64,000 nucleotides of DNA from JALZHR01 sp036388635 (GCA_036388635.1 DASVRL010000352.1:1-64000); one strand, 5' to 3'; numbered from the stretch's first letter, positions 25,536 to 34,025 are shown. Notes: generated by a model from the sequence alone, not told the origin. Numbers and translations: made by a program.

Positions 25536-27610
25536 TTCACTTTATAAACTTTATACAACCCGATTTCCGCAATTTTCGGGTATTTTTCAAAAAATGCCTC
25601 GTTGACTTTGTCTAAATTTCCCGTTTCTTCAGGACTTATTAAAACATATTCGATATTGTTTTTTTTCAAAAAAGCGTCAGCCAGCGCCGTGCCCTCGTAG
25701 ATGCGTTTGACCTCCGATTCGCGCGGCTCGTATTCGATGCCGTAAGACGAAAGATGCCCGGAATAGCGCATCAGGGAACGCCTGCCCGCCAGCACGACGG
25801 CGGAATTATAGGTCGGCGCGTTTAAAAATAAAGCGTTCGGCGGCGTTTTCTGTTTGATTTGTTCGGCAATCGCCACCGCGTCGCGGCTGAAAACCTGATA
25901 ATTGATTTGTCCCGAAACCGCCCGCCAAACGTCCAGCGCGCCCGAAAAAATCAGCGCCGCCAAACACGCCGCCGCAACGATTTTAAACGCCGCCGCCTTT
26001 TCCCAAAGCCAAACTAAAAGCCACGCAACCAGCGGCGCTGACGCGACAAACCAGTAAATCAAAACCTTGATATTGTCCCATTCCCAAGGCGCGAGCTTGA
26101 CGAGATTCGAAATCACGAAACACAGGGCAAACGGAATGTAAAATATCAATAAACGGTCTTCGGTCTCCGGTCTTCGGTCTTCGATTTTTTCATTTCCTGA
26201 CGGCTGACCGCTGAGCGCTGACGGCTGACTGCTTTCTCCTCCCGCCTCACGGCGATTCAAAATCACGAAAATCGCCACCACCAGCAACGGTATAAACAGT
26301 CCTAAATTTTTCGCCCAAAAGACAAAATAATTTTCCTTGCCCGAAGACCAGCCGAAATGCCAGCCGACGAATTCGCTCAGACGCGTCGCGCTGCCGGTCA
26401 TTACCCAGATTAATTCGGGAACGGCAATGATTGAAACCGCGACGCCGAACGCCACCCATTCCTTCCATTTTTCCAGACTAAAAAAGAATAAAACCGCGCA
26501 GACGAGAAACAAAACCGCCAGGCTGTGAACGTGAATCAGAGGCAAAGTTCCGGCTAAAAGTCCGACAAAAATTAAGGGAATTAAATTTCGGACTTCCGTC
26601 TTCGGACTAAGCCGCGAAGCCTGCTCTTCGTCTTCCGGCTGAACGCCGACCGCCGATCGCCGACCGCTATTAAAAAATTCCCAAAGCTTCGTCAAAACAA
26701 TCAGCGTTATCGGCAAACCTATAAGCAAACTGCGCTGCGTGATAAACAGCACGACCAGCGCATTTCCCCAGCGCAAGCCTTCGGGTCGAATCGTGTAATC
26801 CTTTTCCAGATTCCACAAAAATTCAAAAAAACTTCTGCCGTCCTGCCAGTAATCGCGCAAAAAAATCACGAATCCCAAGCCGCCGCAAAACAATAAAAGC
26901 AAAGGCGTTATTTTTCCCGCCAGGCGGCTGCCGGTCAGTTTGCGCGCGAATCTTTCCAGCAGCACGACGAGCGAAAAACCGAGCGTCACGTTTTGCATCA
27001 GCATCGCCTCGCGCACGCCCGCGCCGAGTTTGACCAGACAAGCCGTCGCCAGATCCGCCATAAACGGGTAAGTGAATTTCGCGCCCGCAAACGAAGGGTT
27101 TTCCGGCGGAAAATTGTTGCCTTCGGTAAACGAGAAAATCGCGCCCAGATGAAACGGCAAATCGCCCAGATTCTGCGAGCCGCCCGTGAAAATTCCGTCT
27201 TTGGTCTCAAGCATCGCGCGGTCGAAGAAAAAATAAAGAACCAGAAAAAGCGCCGCGTAATAGACAAAGCTCGCGACTTTTTGCCAGCTCGCATTATCGA
27301 GCGTTGCCCTCGAAGCGTTCAGATTCGCCGAAAATTTTTCACGAAAATCTTTTCTGACCAGCAAAGCCAAAGGCGTAAGCGAGAGAACCAGCGAAAGCAA
27401 AACGGTCGCCTGCGTCATCCCGAAAAAACAGCCGACGAGAAACACCACCAGCGCAAACAACGCCGTGCCGACGACATTTCCCGCGCCGAGACGCACGAGC
27501 AGCGGCGCGTCTTCGTCGTAAAAATACGTCAGCGCCAAACCGCTCAAAGTGATGAGTAAAATTAAAATTAAAGAAACGAGCATAAATAACGTGAATCGAA
27601 CGCCGAACAT
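25532..27610 (-). CDS. Large polytopic membrane protein, possibly glycosyltransferase-related
   Basis: A 692-residue protein with about 13-14 hydrophobic helices and a C-terminal soluble stretch (about 600-690: AIAEQIKQKTPPNALFLNAP, RSLMRYSGHLSSYGIEYEPR, NIEYVLISPEE). That soluble end resembles the tails of GT39/PMT-like or YfhO-like membrane proteins. No DxE/DE motif in the first loop is certain. Two loops (about residues 325-345 and 459-488) are encoded by degenerate repeat DNA, SSQPSALSGQPSG and EDRRPETEDR among them. It is coupled to the Agl23-like gene downstream, so a joint role in envelope glycan assembly is inferred. Confidence 0.7.
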   Translation of the reverse strand: MFGVRFTLFMLVSLILILLITLSGLALTYFYDEDAPLLVRLGAGNVVGTALFALVVFLVGCFFGMTQATVLLSLVLSLTPLALLVRKDFREKFSANLNASRATLDNASWQKVASFVYYAALFLVLYFFFDRAMLETKDGIFTGGSQNLGDLPFHLGAIFSFTEGNNFPPENPSFAGAKFTYPFMADLATACLVKLGAGVREAMLMQNVTLGFSLVVLLERFARKLTGSRLAGKITPLLLLFCGGLGFVIFLRDYWQDGRSFFEFLWNLEKDYTIRPEGLRWGNALVVLFITQRSLLIGLPITLIVLTKLWEFFNSGRRSAVGVQPEDEEQASRLSPKTEVRNLIPLIFVGLLAGTLPLIHVHSLAVLFLVCAVLFFFSLEKWKEWVAFGVAVSIIAVPELIWVMTGSATRLSEFVGWHFGWSSGKENYFVFWAKNLGLFIPLLVVAIFVILNRREAGGESSQPSALSGQPSGNEKIEDRRPETEDRLLIFYIPFALCFVISNLVKLAPWEWDNIKVLIYWFVASAPLVAWLLVWLWEKAAAFKIVAAACLAALIFSGALDVWRAVSGQINYQVFSRDAVAIAEQIKQKTPPNALFLNAPTYNSAVVLAGRRSLMRYSGHLSSYGIEYEPRESEVKRIYEGTALADAFLKKNNIEYVLISPEETGNLDKVNEAFFEKYPKIAEIGLYKVYKVK
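26155..26235. repeat. Low-complexity degenerate repeats inside a CDS
   Basis: CGGTCTTCGGTCTCCGGTCT and, after a short break, CTGACGGCTGACCGCTGAGC and its continuation form two back-to-back unit families within the coding sequence of the 692-residue membrane protein. They encode a loop rich in S, Q, P, E, D and R. Confidence 0.65.
26585..26670. repeat. Low-complexity degenerate repeats inside a CDS
   Basis: GAACGCCGACCGCCGATCGC and neighbouring CTTCCGTCTTCGGAC units encode a second polar loop of the same membrane protein. The unit types match those at 26155-26235 and 25379-25505. Confidence 0.6.
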
Positions 27611-27794
27611 TGAATCTTTTCCTTAGCCTGCCGCCGGATTTTGCGCGAGATTGTTTTTTCCGCCACGACGCAAAACTCGCCGGGAAGAAAGATTGTCTTT
27701 CATATTAATTGGCAAACGATTCTTTTACGTCAAAATTAAGCCACAATTTACCGATTTCTCAAAATTGCGGTTAAAGGTTACAATAATCGTTTTT

Positions 27795-27880
27795 GATTTC
27801 AGATTCCAAATTCCCAATTTCAAATTGTCAATCGAATCTGAAATCCGAATCTGAAATCCGAAATCTGAAATCTGAAATTT
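27795..27880. repeat. Low-complexity inverted repeat, unit like ATCTGAAATCCGA
   Basis: The left arm (27795-27826) contains GATTTCAGATTCCAAATTCC; the right arm (27830-27880) contains GAATCTGAAATCCGAATCTG and more. It ends four bases before the ychF start codon, so it occupies the whole 5' leader and would mask the ribosome site if folded. Confidence 0.85.
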
Positions 27881-27884
27881 ATCT

Positions 27885-28988
27885 ATGTTACAAGCCGGAA
27901 TCGTTGGGCTGCCCAACGTTGGAAAATCTACTTTATTTAACGCACTGACGGCGCAGGAAGCGGCGCTCGCCGCCAATTATCCTTTCGCCACGATCGAGCC
28001 GAATATCGGCGTCGTCGCCGTGCCGGACGAGCGGCTCGCCGTTCTGGAAAAAATGAACAAGGCGCAGCGGGTCGTGCCGGCGACGGTGGAATTCGTCGAT
28101 ATCGCCGGACTGGTGCGCGGCGCGTCGAAAGGCGAGGGCTTGGGCAATCAATTCCTAGCCAATATTCGCGAAACCCATGCCGTGATTCAGGTCGTGCGCT
28201 GTTTTGAAGACGAAAATATCGTCCACGTCGAAGGCTCGGTCAACCCGATTCGCGACATCGAAACGATTCAGATCGAGCTGGCTCTGGCGGATTTGGCGAG
28301 CCTCGAAAAACGTCGCGAAAAGGCGGCGCGGGCGGCAAAAGCCAGCGGCGACAAGGAATCGAAACGCGACCTCGAAATTATGGACAAGATCCAGCCCGTT
28401 CTCGAAGACGGCAGACCGGTGCGCAGCGTCGATTTATCCGACGACGAAAAGGCAGTCGTTAAAAGCTGGTTTCTATTGACCTCGAAACCGACGATTTACG
28501 CGGCGAATGTCGACGAAAATTCTTTGATGAACCCGGACGAAAACCCGCACGTGCGCGCCGTCAAAGAACACGCGGCGCAGGAAAATGCGGAGACGGTCGT
28601 GATTTGCGCCAAGCTCGAAGCCGAACTCGTCGCGCTCGAACCGGAAGAACGCACCGAGTTTTTGAAAGATGCCGGCGTCACGTCGAGCGGCGTCGACAAT
28701 CTTATAAAATCGGCTTATAAAATGCTCGGCTTGATGTCTTTTTTGACGGCGGGCGAAAAGGAAGTTCGCGCGTGGACGATTCCGACGGGCACGAAAGCGC
28801 CGCAGGCGGCGGGCGAGATTCACACGGACATCGAGCGCGGATTTATTCGCGCCGAAATCATTTCCTACGAGGATTTAGTGCGCGTCGGCTCGGAAAAAGC
28901 GGCGAAGGAACAAGGCTTGGCGCGGCTCGAAGGCAAAGAATACGTGATGCAGGAAGGCGACGTGGTAAACTTTCGGTTTAACGTTTGA
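27885..28988 (+). CDS. ychF: Redox-regulated ATPase YchF
   Basis: YchF (Ola1 family) is a TRAFAC-class P-loop protein that binds the ribosome and prefers ATP. The 367 residues carry GLPNVGKST (8-16, G1), the G2/G3 region VEFVDIAGLVRGASKGEGLGNQFL, a coiled-coil insert (about 130-195) and a C-terminal TGS-like domain ending in GDVVNFRFNV. The G4-type specificity loop is the divergent NVDE form (YAANVDE) characteristic of YchF. Full length matches E. coli YchF (363). The start codon follows directly on a hairpin repeat and has no clear Shine-Dalgarno. Confidence 0.97.
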   Translation: MLQAGIVGLPNVGKSTLFNALTAQEAALAANYPFATIEPNIGVVAVPDERLAVLEKMNKAQRVVPATVEFVDIAGLVRGASKGEGLGNQFLANIRETHAVIQVVRCFEDENIVHVEGSVNPIRDIETIQIELALADLASLEKRREKAARAAKASGDKESKRDLEIMDKIQPVLEDGRPVRSVDLSDDEKAVVKSWFLLTSKPTIYAANVDENSLMNPDENPHVRAVKEHAAQENAETVVICAKLEAELVALEPEERTEFLKDAGVTSSGVDNLIKSAYKMLGLMSFLTAGEKEVRAWTIPTGTKAPQAAGEIHTDIERGFIRAEIISYEDLVRVGSEKAAKEQGLARLEGKEYVMQEGDVVNFRFNV

Positions 28989-29091
28989 TATTTTCCGTTT
29001 TTCGGAAAAGTAATTCGCCTTGTCTATAAACTGCGGGATTTAATATTTGAAAAACTCGACAGTAAAACGTTTTTCTGTTACTTTACCGTTG

Positions 29092-29508
29092 ATGAAATCC
29101 GGCTTTTCACAGCGAATCATTTCAGGCGCGCTCGTCATCTGGCTGAGCGGCGTGGTGCTTTTGTTTTGCTGTGGAAATATGGAAGCGCAGGCAGCTGAAA
29201 CAGATAGCTGCCCGCTCGCCAAAACGAGTCATTGCGACCAGCCTTCAAGCCGGGAAAATAATCCTGATTCAGCCAGATTTCAGAAGGAAAGTCGGGCGTT
29301 TGATTGCTGCGCTTTCCTGCCGAAAGTTTTTGACAAAGCGCGGAAGATTGAAAAAAATCCGCAGGCTTCGATAGCGACGCCGATTTCTAAAATTTCCGCG
29401 CCGCGGTTTTCATTCGCCGCTGTTACGATAAAAGTTCCGAAAGTTTATCGACCGCTTGTTCACAATCGCGGCAGCACTTATCTGAAAAACTGCGTGTTCA
29501 GAATTTAG
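29092..29508 (+). CDS. Small exported Cys-containing protein, unknown
   Basis: The ATG at 29092 gives a 138-residue product with a signal or membrane segment (about residues 8-30, ISGALVIWLSGVVLLFCCG). The rest is polar with paired cysteines: CPLAKTSHC, FDCCAFLPKVFD. The tail is basic. It lies 88 bases upstream of the very Cys-rich exported gene, and the two probably act together in metal or thiol chemistry outside the cytoplasm. Genes of this appearance occur in acidobacterial copper- or heavy-metal contexts, but that recollection is general. I cannot name a family. Confidence 0.6.
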   Translation: MKSGFSQRIISGALVIWLSGVVLLFCCGNMEAQAAETDSCPLAKTSHCDQPSSRENNPDSARFQKESRAFDCCAFLPKVFDKARKIEKNPQASIATPISKISAPRFSFAAVTIKVPKVYRPLVHNRGSTYLKNCVFRI

Positions 29509-29596
29509 AAAAAACTCTCACCGTTTATTTTCACGCCGGAACGCGAAAGTTTCGGCAAATCTGAGGCTTAATTTCTAAATTTTGAAAGGAAAAACA

Positions 29597-30007
29597 ATGA
29601 AAAAAAGAATTCTGATTGCGCTCGCGGCGCTGCTGGTTTTCGGACTGGCGGCGGTCGTTTTCGCAGTCAATCAATCGCAAAATCACCACCGGCAGACATC
29701 GGCGTCGCATTGCCCGATGCACAAGCAAAACGGCGCGACCGTCAGCGAGCATAAAGATTCGTGCTGCTGCGGCGGCGGCGGTATGGCGGATTGCTGTAAA
29801 GACGGCGAATGCTCGACGGGCGGCGGCGCGTGCTGTAAAAAGGACAAAGATTCGTGTCCGATGAAACAAAAAGACGCGCAGCAGGCAACGGCGAGCGTCG
29901 ATATGACGAACGTGACAATCGTCGGCGACGGCGAAAACTGTTGCCAGCCGGGCGCGGACTGCTGCAAAGGCGGCGGCGCGTGCTGTCATAAAAATAAAAA
30001 AAGTTAG
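29597..30007 (+). CDS. Cys-rich exported protein, probable metal binder
   Basis: After a signal peptide (MKKRILIALAALLVFGLAAV, cut near residue 23) the 136-residue protein contains 16 cysteines, mostly as CC or CCC clusters separated by Gly runs: HCPMHK, SCCCGGGG, DCCKDGEC, ACCKKDKDSCPMK, NCCQPGADCCKGGGACCHK. His and Met also occur next to Cys (CPMH, CPMK), a pattern seen in copper- or soft-metal-binding proteins. It has no enzyme motif. ATG 29597 follows AAGGA. It is followed by its own terminator. A periplasmic metal sponge or detoxification protein is inferred. Confidence 0.75.
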   Translation: MKKRILIALAALLVFGLAAVVFAVNQSQNHHRQTSASHCPMHKQNGATVSEHKDSCCCGGGGMADCCKDGECSTGGGACCKKDKDSCPMKQKDAQQATASVDMTNVTIVGDGENCCQPGADCCKGGGACCHKNKKS

Positions 30008-30036
30008 GCTTTTAAAGCTAAACTGATTTTTTACGG

Positions 30037-30070
30037 GGAGCGTGAGATTTCGTCGCGCTCCTTTTTATTT
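30037..30070 (+). terminator. Rho-independent terminator after the Cys-rich gene
   Basis: GGAGCG (30037-30042) pairs with CGCTCC (30056-30061), followed by TTTTTATTT. Confidence 0.85.
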
Positions 30071-30084
30071 GCCGAAAAAAAGCT

Positions 30085-30113
30085 TTGATTTCAAAAATCG
30101 AAAAGCCTAAACT
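30085..30113 (+). promoter_or_regulatory. Sigma-70 promoter of the nucleotidyltransferase/EEP pair
   Basis: TTGATT (30085-30090) and TAAACT (30108-30113) are separated by 17 bases and lie 24 bases before the ATG at 30137. A preceding terminator isolates the pair as its own operon. Confidence 0.6.
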
Positions 30114-30136
30114 TAAAATATTTGGATAAAAAAATT

Positions 30137-30640
30137 ATGGACGCTGAAAATCCAATCATTGAAAAAGACGTTTCCGAATTAACCGACGAGGAAGTTTTAG
30201 AGCGGATTATCGAACTCGGTTTTGACGGAAAGCGCGAGCTTTACGAAAAATTCTGCGAGAAACTGAAAGCCGGTTTGCCGCCGGGCACGGGCGTCGCCTT
30301 GCGCGGCAGCGTCGTCACGAACGAGCGCTACGAAGACGGGCGACCGTTTGACGCGAAGGGCGAGCGGACGAGCGATTTGGACGTGACTTTAATCGGCGAG
30401 CAGGCGCGCGCGATGTGGTCGGACGACGCTTATTACATTCCCGCGCTGCACACGAAACCGCTCGGCGATAAAGACCCTTCGATTGCGCCCGCGCTGAATC
30501 CTCTGCGCGTCGAATTGCAGGAAATGGTCGGTCGTCCCGTAAATATCCAGGCGACGGCGAATTTTATAATGTTCATCCGCGACGTTCTTCTGGGTCAGCC
30601 GTTTTATATGATTGTCGAGCAGGAAGAAACAGCCGCGTGA
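30137..30640 (+). CDS. Small nucleotidyltransferase-fold protein
   Basis: The 167-residue protein has an acidic helical N-terminus (about 1-45) and a polymerase-beta-like NTase core: LRGSVVTN supplies the GS of helix N2, and TSDLDVTLIG supplies the metal-binding DxD, after an unusually long 21-residue linker. A C-terminal region ends in FIMFIRDVLLGQPFYMIVEQ. The substrate is unknown; minimal NTases modify RNA, proteins or small molecules. The ATG at 30137 is preferred to an upstream TTG. The stop overlaps the GTG start of the EEP gene by four bases (GTGA), implying translational coupling and a shared pathway. Confidence 0.72.
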   Translation: MDAENPIIEKDVSELTDEEVLERIIELGFDGKRELYEKFCEKLKAGLPPGTGVALRGSVVTNERYEDGRPFDAKGERTSDLDVTLIGEQARAMWSDDAYYIPALHTKPLGDKDPSIAPALNPLRVELQEMVGRPVNIQATANFIMFIRDVLLGQPFYMIVEQEETAA

Positions 30641-31386
30641 AGCTCAAACTTTTAAGCTACAACATTCGTTTCGGCGGGCGCGAACGACAGGCGCAGCTCG
30701 CCGAAGTGATAAAGAAAATCGCGCCGGATATCGTCGTTTTTCAGGAAGCCTCCGACCCGCGCGTGATTCAATATCTGAGCGAGACCTGCGCGATGCCCTA
30801 CTGGGCGGCGCGGGCGAAAAACTCGGTCGGATTTATCAGCCGTCTGAAAATCGAGCAGCACCAGTGGCATCATCCGGCGCGCGCGCATCATTCGTTTCTG
30901 GAAATACAGTTGGCGGAAACGGAAATGCGGATTTTCGGCTTGCATCTGAAAGCGCGTTTTTCCAAATGGAGCGAGCGCCAGCGGCACACGGAAATCAAAG
31001 CTCTGCTCGAAAGCATCAAACGGCATCAACACGGCTTTCACATTATCGTCGGCGATTTCAACACGCTGGCGCCGAACGAAGTTTTTAATCTGCCGCTGAT
31101 GCCGCTCTGGATTCGCGCCCTGATTTGGATTTCGGGGCGCGACATCCGCCGCGACACGATTCAGACAATGCTCGACGCCGGATATCTGGACGGCTTTCGC
31201 AATCTTTACCCGGACGATAAAGGCTACACGTTTCCCGTCTGGCAGCCGCACGTGCGACTCGATTATATTTTTGTTCCGGCAAGGTATGCCGACCGTTTGA
31301 AATCCTGCGAAGTCATTAAAAAACCCGCAATTGTAGCGCAGGCTTCCGACCATTTCCCGCTTTTGTGCAAATTTGAAATCGTCTGA
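30637..31386 (+). CDS. Endonuclease/exonuclease/phosphatase (EEP) family protein
   Basis: The EEP fold hydrolyses phosphodiester or phosphomonoester bonds with Mg2+. All signature stretches are present: LLSYNIRFGG (Asn), VVFQEASD (catalytic Glu), FGLHLKAR, IVGDFNTLAP (Asp and Asn), RLDYIFVP and the final ASDHFPL (Asp-His). At 249 residues, with no signal peptide, it is a cytosolic minimal member. It starts at GTG 30637, overlapping the nucleotidyltransferase gene, and a terminator follows at 31417. The pairing suggests that it reverses or processes the product of that enzyme. Confidence 0.9.
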   Translation: MKLKLLSYNIRFGGRERQAQLAEVIKKIAPDIVVFQEASDPRVIQYLSETCAMPYWAARAKNSVGFISRLKIEQHQWHHPARAHHSFLEIQLAETEMRIFGLHLKARFSKWSERQRHTEIKALLESIKRHQHGFHIIVGDFNTLAPNEVFNLPLMPLWIRALIWISGRDIRRDTIQTMLDAGYLDGFRNLYPDDKGYTFPVWQPHVRLDYIFVPARYADRLKSCEVIKKPAIVAQASDHFPLLCKFEIV

Positions 31387-31416
31387 AAAGATTTTTTTTA
31401 ACGCCGGGGCGCATAG

Positions 31417-31440
31417 GCAGCCGTGCGGGCTGCTTTTTTA
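31417..31440 (+). terminator. Rho-independent terminator after the EEP gene
   Basis: GCAGCC (31417-31422) pairs with GGCTGC (31428-31433), followed by TTTTTTA. Confidence 0.85.
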
Positions 31441-31471
31441 GTTTTTAAAATGCGGCGCCGGAAGAAATTTC

Positions 31472-31500
31472 TTGTGAAGAAGTTTCCGTCCGTTTATAAT
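31472..31500 (+). promoter_or_regulatory. Sigma-70 promoter of the hybrid kinase gene
   Basis: TTGTGA (31472-31477) and TATAAT (31495-31500) are 17 bases apart. The expected transcript starts around 31507, at the ACGAGCAAGG motif (31509-31518) that is also found as tandem repeats at 829-906. Confidence 0.8.
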
Positions 31501-31555
31501 TTAATTTTACGAGCAAGGATATATTCGTGTGACCAGCGAGCGAATAGGGAGGGTT

Positions 31556-33820
31556 ATGACGCTAGAGGCTAAATCTGCAAGCCAGCCGCCGGAACTACCG
31601 GTTCCAAAGCCAGCCGGAAAAAACGAGGATTATTATCGCCGGCAGTTGGCGGCGATTGCCGATAATGCCACGCTCGCGCTGTTTATTATGGACGAGCGGC
31701 AGCACTGCGTTTTTATGAATCCGGCGGCTGAACAGTTGACGGGTTATTCTTTCGCCGAGCTGAAAGGTCAGCCGCTGCATAATTACATCCATCACACGCG
31801 CCCCGACGGTCGCCCTTACCCGCTCGAAGAATGCCCGATTGACCGCGTCTTTCCGCAGAACAATCACGAACAGGGCGAAGAAATATTCGTTCACAAAAAC
31901 GGTTCTTTTTACCCGGTTTCCTTTACCGCGAGCCCGATTCGCGAGGGCGGAGAAATCGTCGGCACGATTATCGAAGTCCGCGACATCACGCGCGAAAAAG
32001 AAGCGGAACGCGAACGCGAACGCGCCGCGCGGGAAAAAGAAAAACTGCTTATCGCCGAAAAGGAATCGCGCGAGGAAAGCGAAACGCTGCGGCGCATCGG
32101 ACAGATAATTTCCGCCGAATTAAACCTGCAAAAAATCGTGCAAGCCGTCACCGACGCGGCGACCGAATTGACCGGCGCGCAGTTCGGCGCATTTTTTTAT
32201 AACGTTCTGGACGAAGAAGGCGCCAGTTATATGCTTTACACGCTTTCCGGCGTCGCGCCCGAAAAATTCTCGAATTTCCCGATGCCGCGCGCCACAGATA
32301 TGTTCGGTCCGACTTTTCGCGGCGAAGGAACGGTGCGCATCAGCGATGTTCACGAAGACCCGCGCTTCGGACGAAACGAGCCTTATCACGGAATGCCGAA
32401 AGGTCATCTGCCGGTCACGAGTTATCTAGCCGTTTCTGTCACGTCGCGCTCGGGCGAAGTTTTAGGCGGTCTGTTTTTCGGACACGAAAAAGCCGGAGTT
32501 TTCAGCGAGGGCGATGAGAGAATCGTCGAAGGACTGGCGGCGCAGGCGGCGGTCGCGATGGATAACGCGAGACTTTTCGAAGAAGCGCAGCGCGAGCGCG
32601 CCAAAGCCGAAAGAATCGCCAAAGACAATGCGCGCCTGCTCGAAGAAGCGCAGGAAGCCAACCGCCTGAAAGACGAATTTCTGGCGACCGTCTCGCACGA
32701 ATTGCGCACGCCTCTGACTTCGATAACCGGCTGGGTCAGAATGCTCCGGTCGGGAATGCTCGATGAGCCGCAGATGAGCCGCGCACTGGAGACAATCGAC
32801 CGCAACACGCGCGCCCAAACGCAGATTATCGAAGACCTGCTGGATATTTCGCGAATTATTTCCGGCAAGCTGCGCCTCGATATCCGTATCGTCGAGATGT
32901 CAGGCGTTATCGAAGCGGCAATCGAATCGGCGCGTCCGGCGGCGGAAGCCAAAAACATCCGTCTGCATATGCTGCTCGATCAGAAAGCCAGCCCGGTGGC
33001 GGGCGATGCCGACCGTTTGCAGCAAATCGTCTGGAATCTGGTTTCCAACGCGGTGAAATTTACGCCGAAAGGCGGGCGCATTCAGGTGCGGCTGGAAAGA
33101 ATAAATTCGCACGTCGAAATTTCCGTCAGCGACACCGGGCAAGGCATCGAGCCCGAATTTTTGCCGCACGTTTTTGAACGCTTCCGGCAGGGCGATTCTT
33201 CGATTGCCCGCCGGTTCGGCGGATTGGGCTTAGGCTTGGCGATTGTGCGCCAACTGGTCGAGATGCACGGCGGAACGGTCGCCGCGACCAGCCCGGGCGA
33301 AAATCAGGGCGCGACTTTTACCGTGCTGCTGCCGCTGGCGATTGTCCACAATCAATCTTTCGAGGAAACAAAAGAAACTTTTCATTCGCCGGATACGCGC
33401 GCGCAAATCTCCTTTAATTGCCCGCCGCAGCTGGACGGATTGCGCATTCTGTTGGTCGACGACGAGATTGACGCGCGCGAGATGCTGACCTTTGTGCTGA
33501 ACCAGTGCCGGGCGCAGGTGCAGTCGGCAGCGTCGGCATCCGAAGCGCTGGCGATGATAGAAGATTTTAATCCGCACATTCTCGTCAGCGATGTCGGGAT
33601 GCCGGAACAAGACGGTTACGATTTAATCCGAAAGGTGCGCGCCAGGGAAAAAGCCGCCAATCAAAAGCCGATTCCGGCTATCGCGCTGACGGCTTACACC
33701 AGAATCGAAGACCGTATGCAGGCGCTTTCAGCCGGTTTTCAAACGCACGTCCCGAAACCGGTCGAGCCGGCTGAGCTGGCGGCGGTGATCGCCAGTCTCT
33801 CGCAGTGGGAAACGCGTTAA
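31556..33820 (+). CDS. Hybrid sensor histidine kinase (PAS-GAF-HisKA-HATPase-REC)
   Basis: The start is ATG 31556 after GGGAGGG; a GTG nine codons upstream is less likely. Domains in order over 754 residues: PAS (about 35-145, NATLALFIMDERQHCVFMNP), coiled coil, GAF (about 180-340), HisKA with H381 in ATVSHELRTPL, HATPase_c (NLVSNAVKF, DTGQGIE, GGLGLGLAI) and a C-terminal receiver (about 625-750, ILLVDDE, ILVSDVGMPEQDG, the last Asp being the acceptor). No membrane segment is present, so it senses a cytosolic signal through PAS/GAF. The output must be relayed to another protein; no partner regulator is adjacent. Confidence 0.95.
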   Translation: MTLEAKSASQPPELPVPKPAGKNEDYYRRQLAAIADNATLALFIMDERQHCVFMNPAAEQLTGYSFAELKGQPLHNYIHHTRPDGRPYPLEECPIDRVFPQNNHEQGEEIFVHKNGSFYPVSFTASPIREGGEIVGTIIEVRDITREKEAERERERAAREKEKLLIAEKESREESETLRRIGQIISAELNLQKIVQAVTDAATELTGAQFGAFFYNVLDEEGASYMLYTLSGVAPEKFSNFPMPRATDMFGPTFRGEGTVRISDVHEDPRFGRNEPYHGMPKGHLPVTSYLAVSVTSRSGEVLGGLFFGHEKAGVFSEGDERIVEGLAAQAAVAMDNARLFEEAQRERAKAERIAKDNARLLEEAQEANRLKDEFLATVSHELRTPLTSITGWVRMLRSGMLDEPQMSRALETIDRNTRAQTQIIEDLLDISRIISGKLRLDIRIVEMSGVIEAAIESARPAAEAKNIRLHMLLDQKASPVAGDADRLQQIVWNLVSNAVKFTPKGGRIQVRLERINSHVEISVSDTGQGIEPEFLPHVFERFRQGDSSIARRFGGLGLGLAIVRQLVEMHGGTVAATSPGENQGATFTVLLPLAIVHNQSFEETKETFHSPDTRAQISFNCPPQLDGLRILLVDDEIDAREMLTFVLNQCRAQVQSAASASEALAMIEDFNPHILVSDVGMPEQDGYDLIRKVRAREKAANQKPIPAIALTAYTRIEDRMQALSAGFQTHVPKPVEPAELAAVIASLSQWETR

Positions 33821-33953
33821 ATCAACTTTTTTACGAATGATTTTCGCAGCTGAAAAATAATTTGCGTTTTTTTTGGAACTTTCCGTAAATCCCGGCGTGT
33901 TTATATTTGAATATACGGAATTTTCTCCTCCGATGTTTAATACAGAATAGCCT

Positions 33954-33984
33954 AAAGCCCGTCTGAAAAGACGGGCTTTTTTTT
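33954..33984 (+). terminator. Strong Rho-independent terminator
   Basis: AAAGCCCGTCT pairs perfectly with AGACGGGCTTT across GAAA, followed by eight T. It ends the hybrid kinase transcript. The 133 bases between the kinase stop and the hairpin hold no ORF. Confidence 0.9.
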
Positions 33985-33989
33985 CCGTA

Positions 33990-34025
33990 TTTTCAGTCGT
34001 GATTCGATTTTCAGTCGTGATTCGA
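33990..34025. repeat. Exact tandem duplication of 18 bases
   Basis: TTTTCAGTCGTGATTCGA occurs twice head to tail (33990-34007 and 34008-34025) with no mismatch, directly after the terminator. Perfect identity indicates a recent slippage event. Confidence 0.9.

Noticed and set aside
27795..27880. CRISPR-like array before ychF
   Set aside because: Units are degenerate, about 12 bases, with no spacers of regular length, and the arms are inverted. No cas genes occur.
28991..29009. Terminator hairpin after ychF
   Set aside because: TTTTCCG/CGGAAAA forms a weak stem and no T-run follows.
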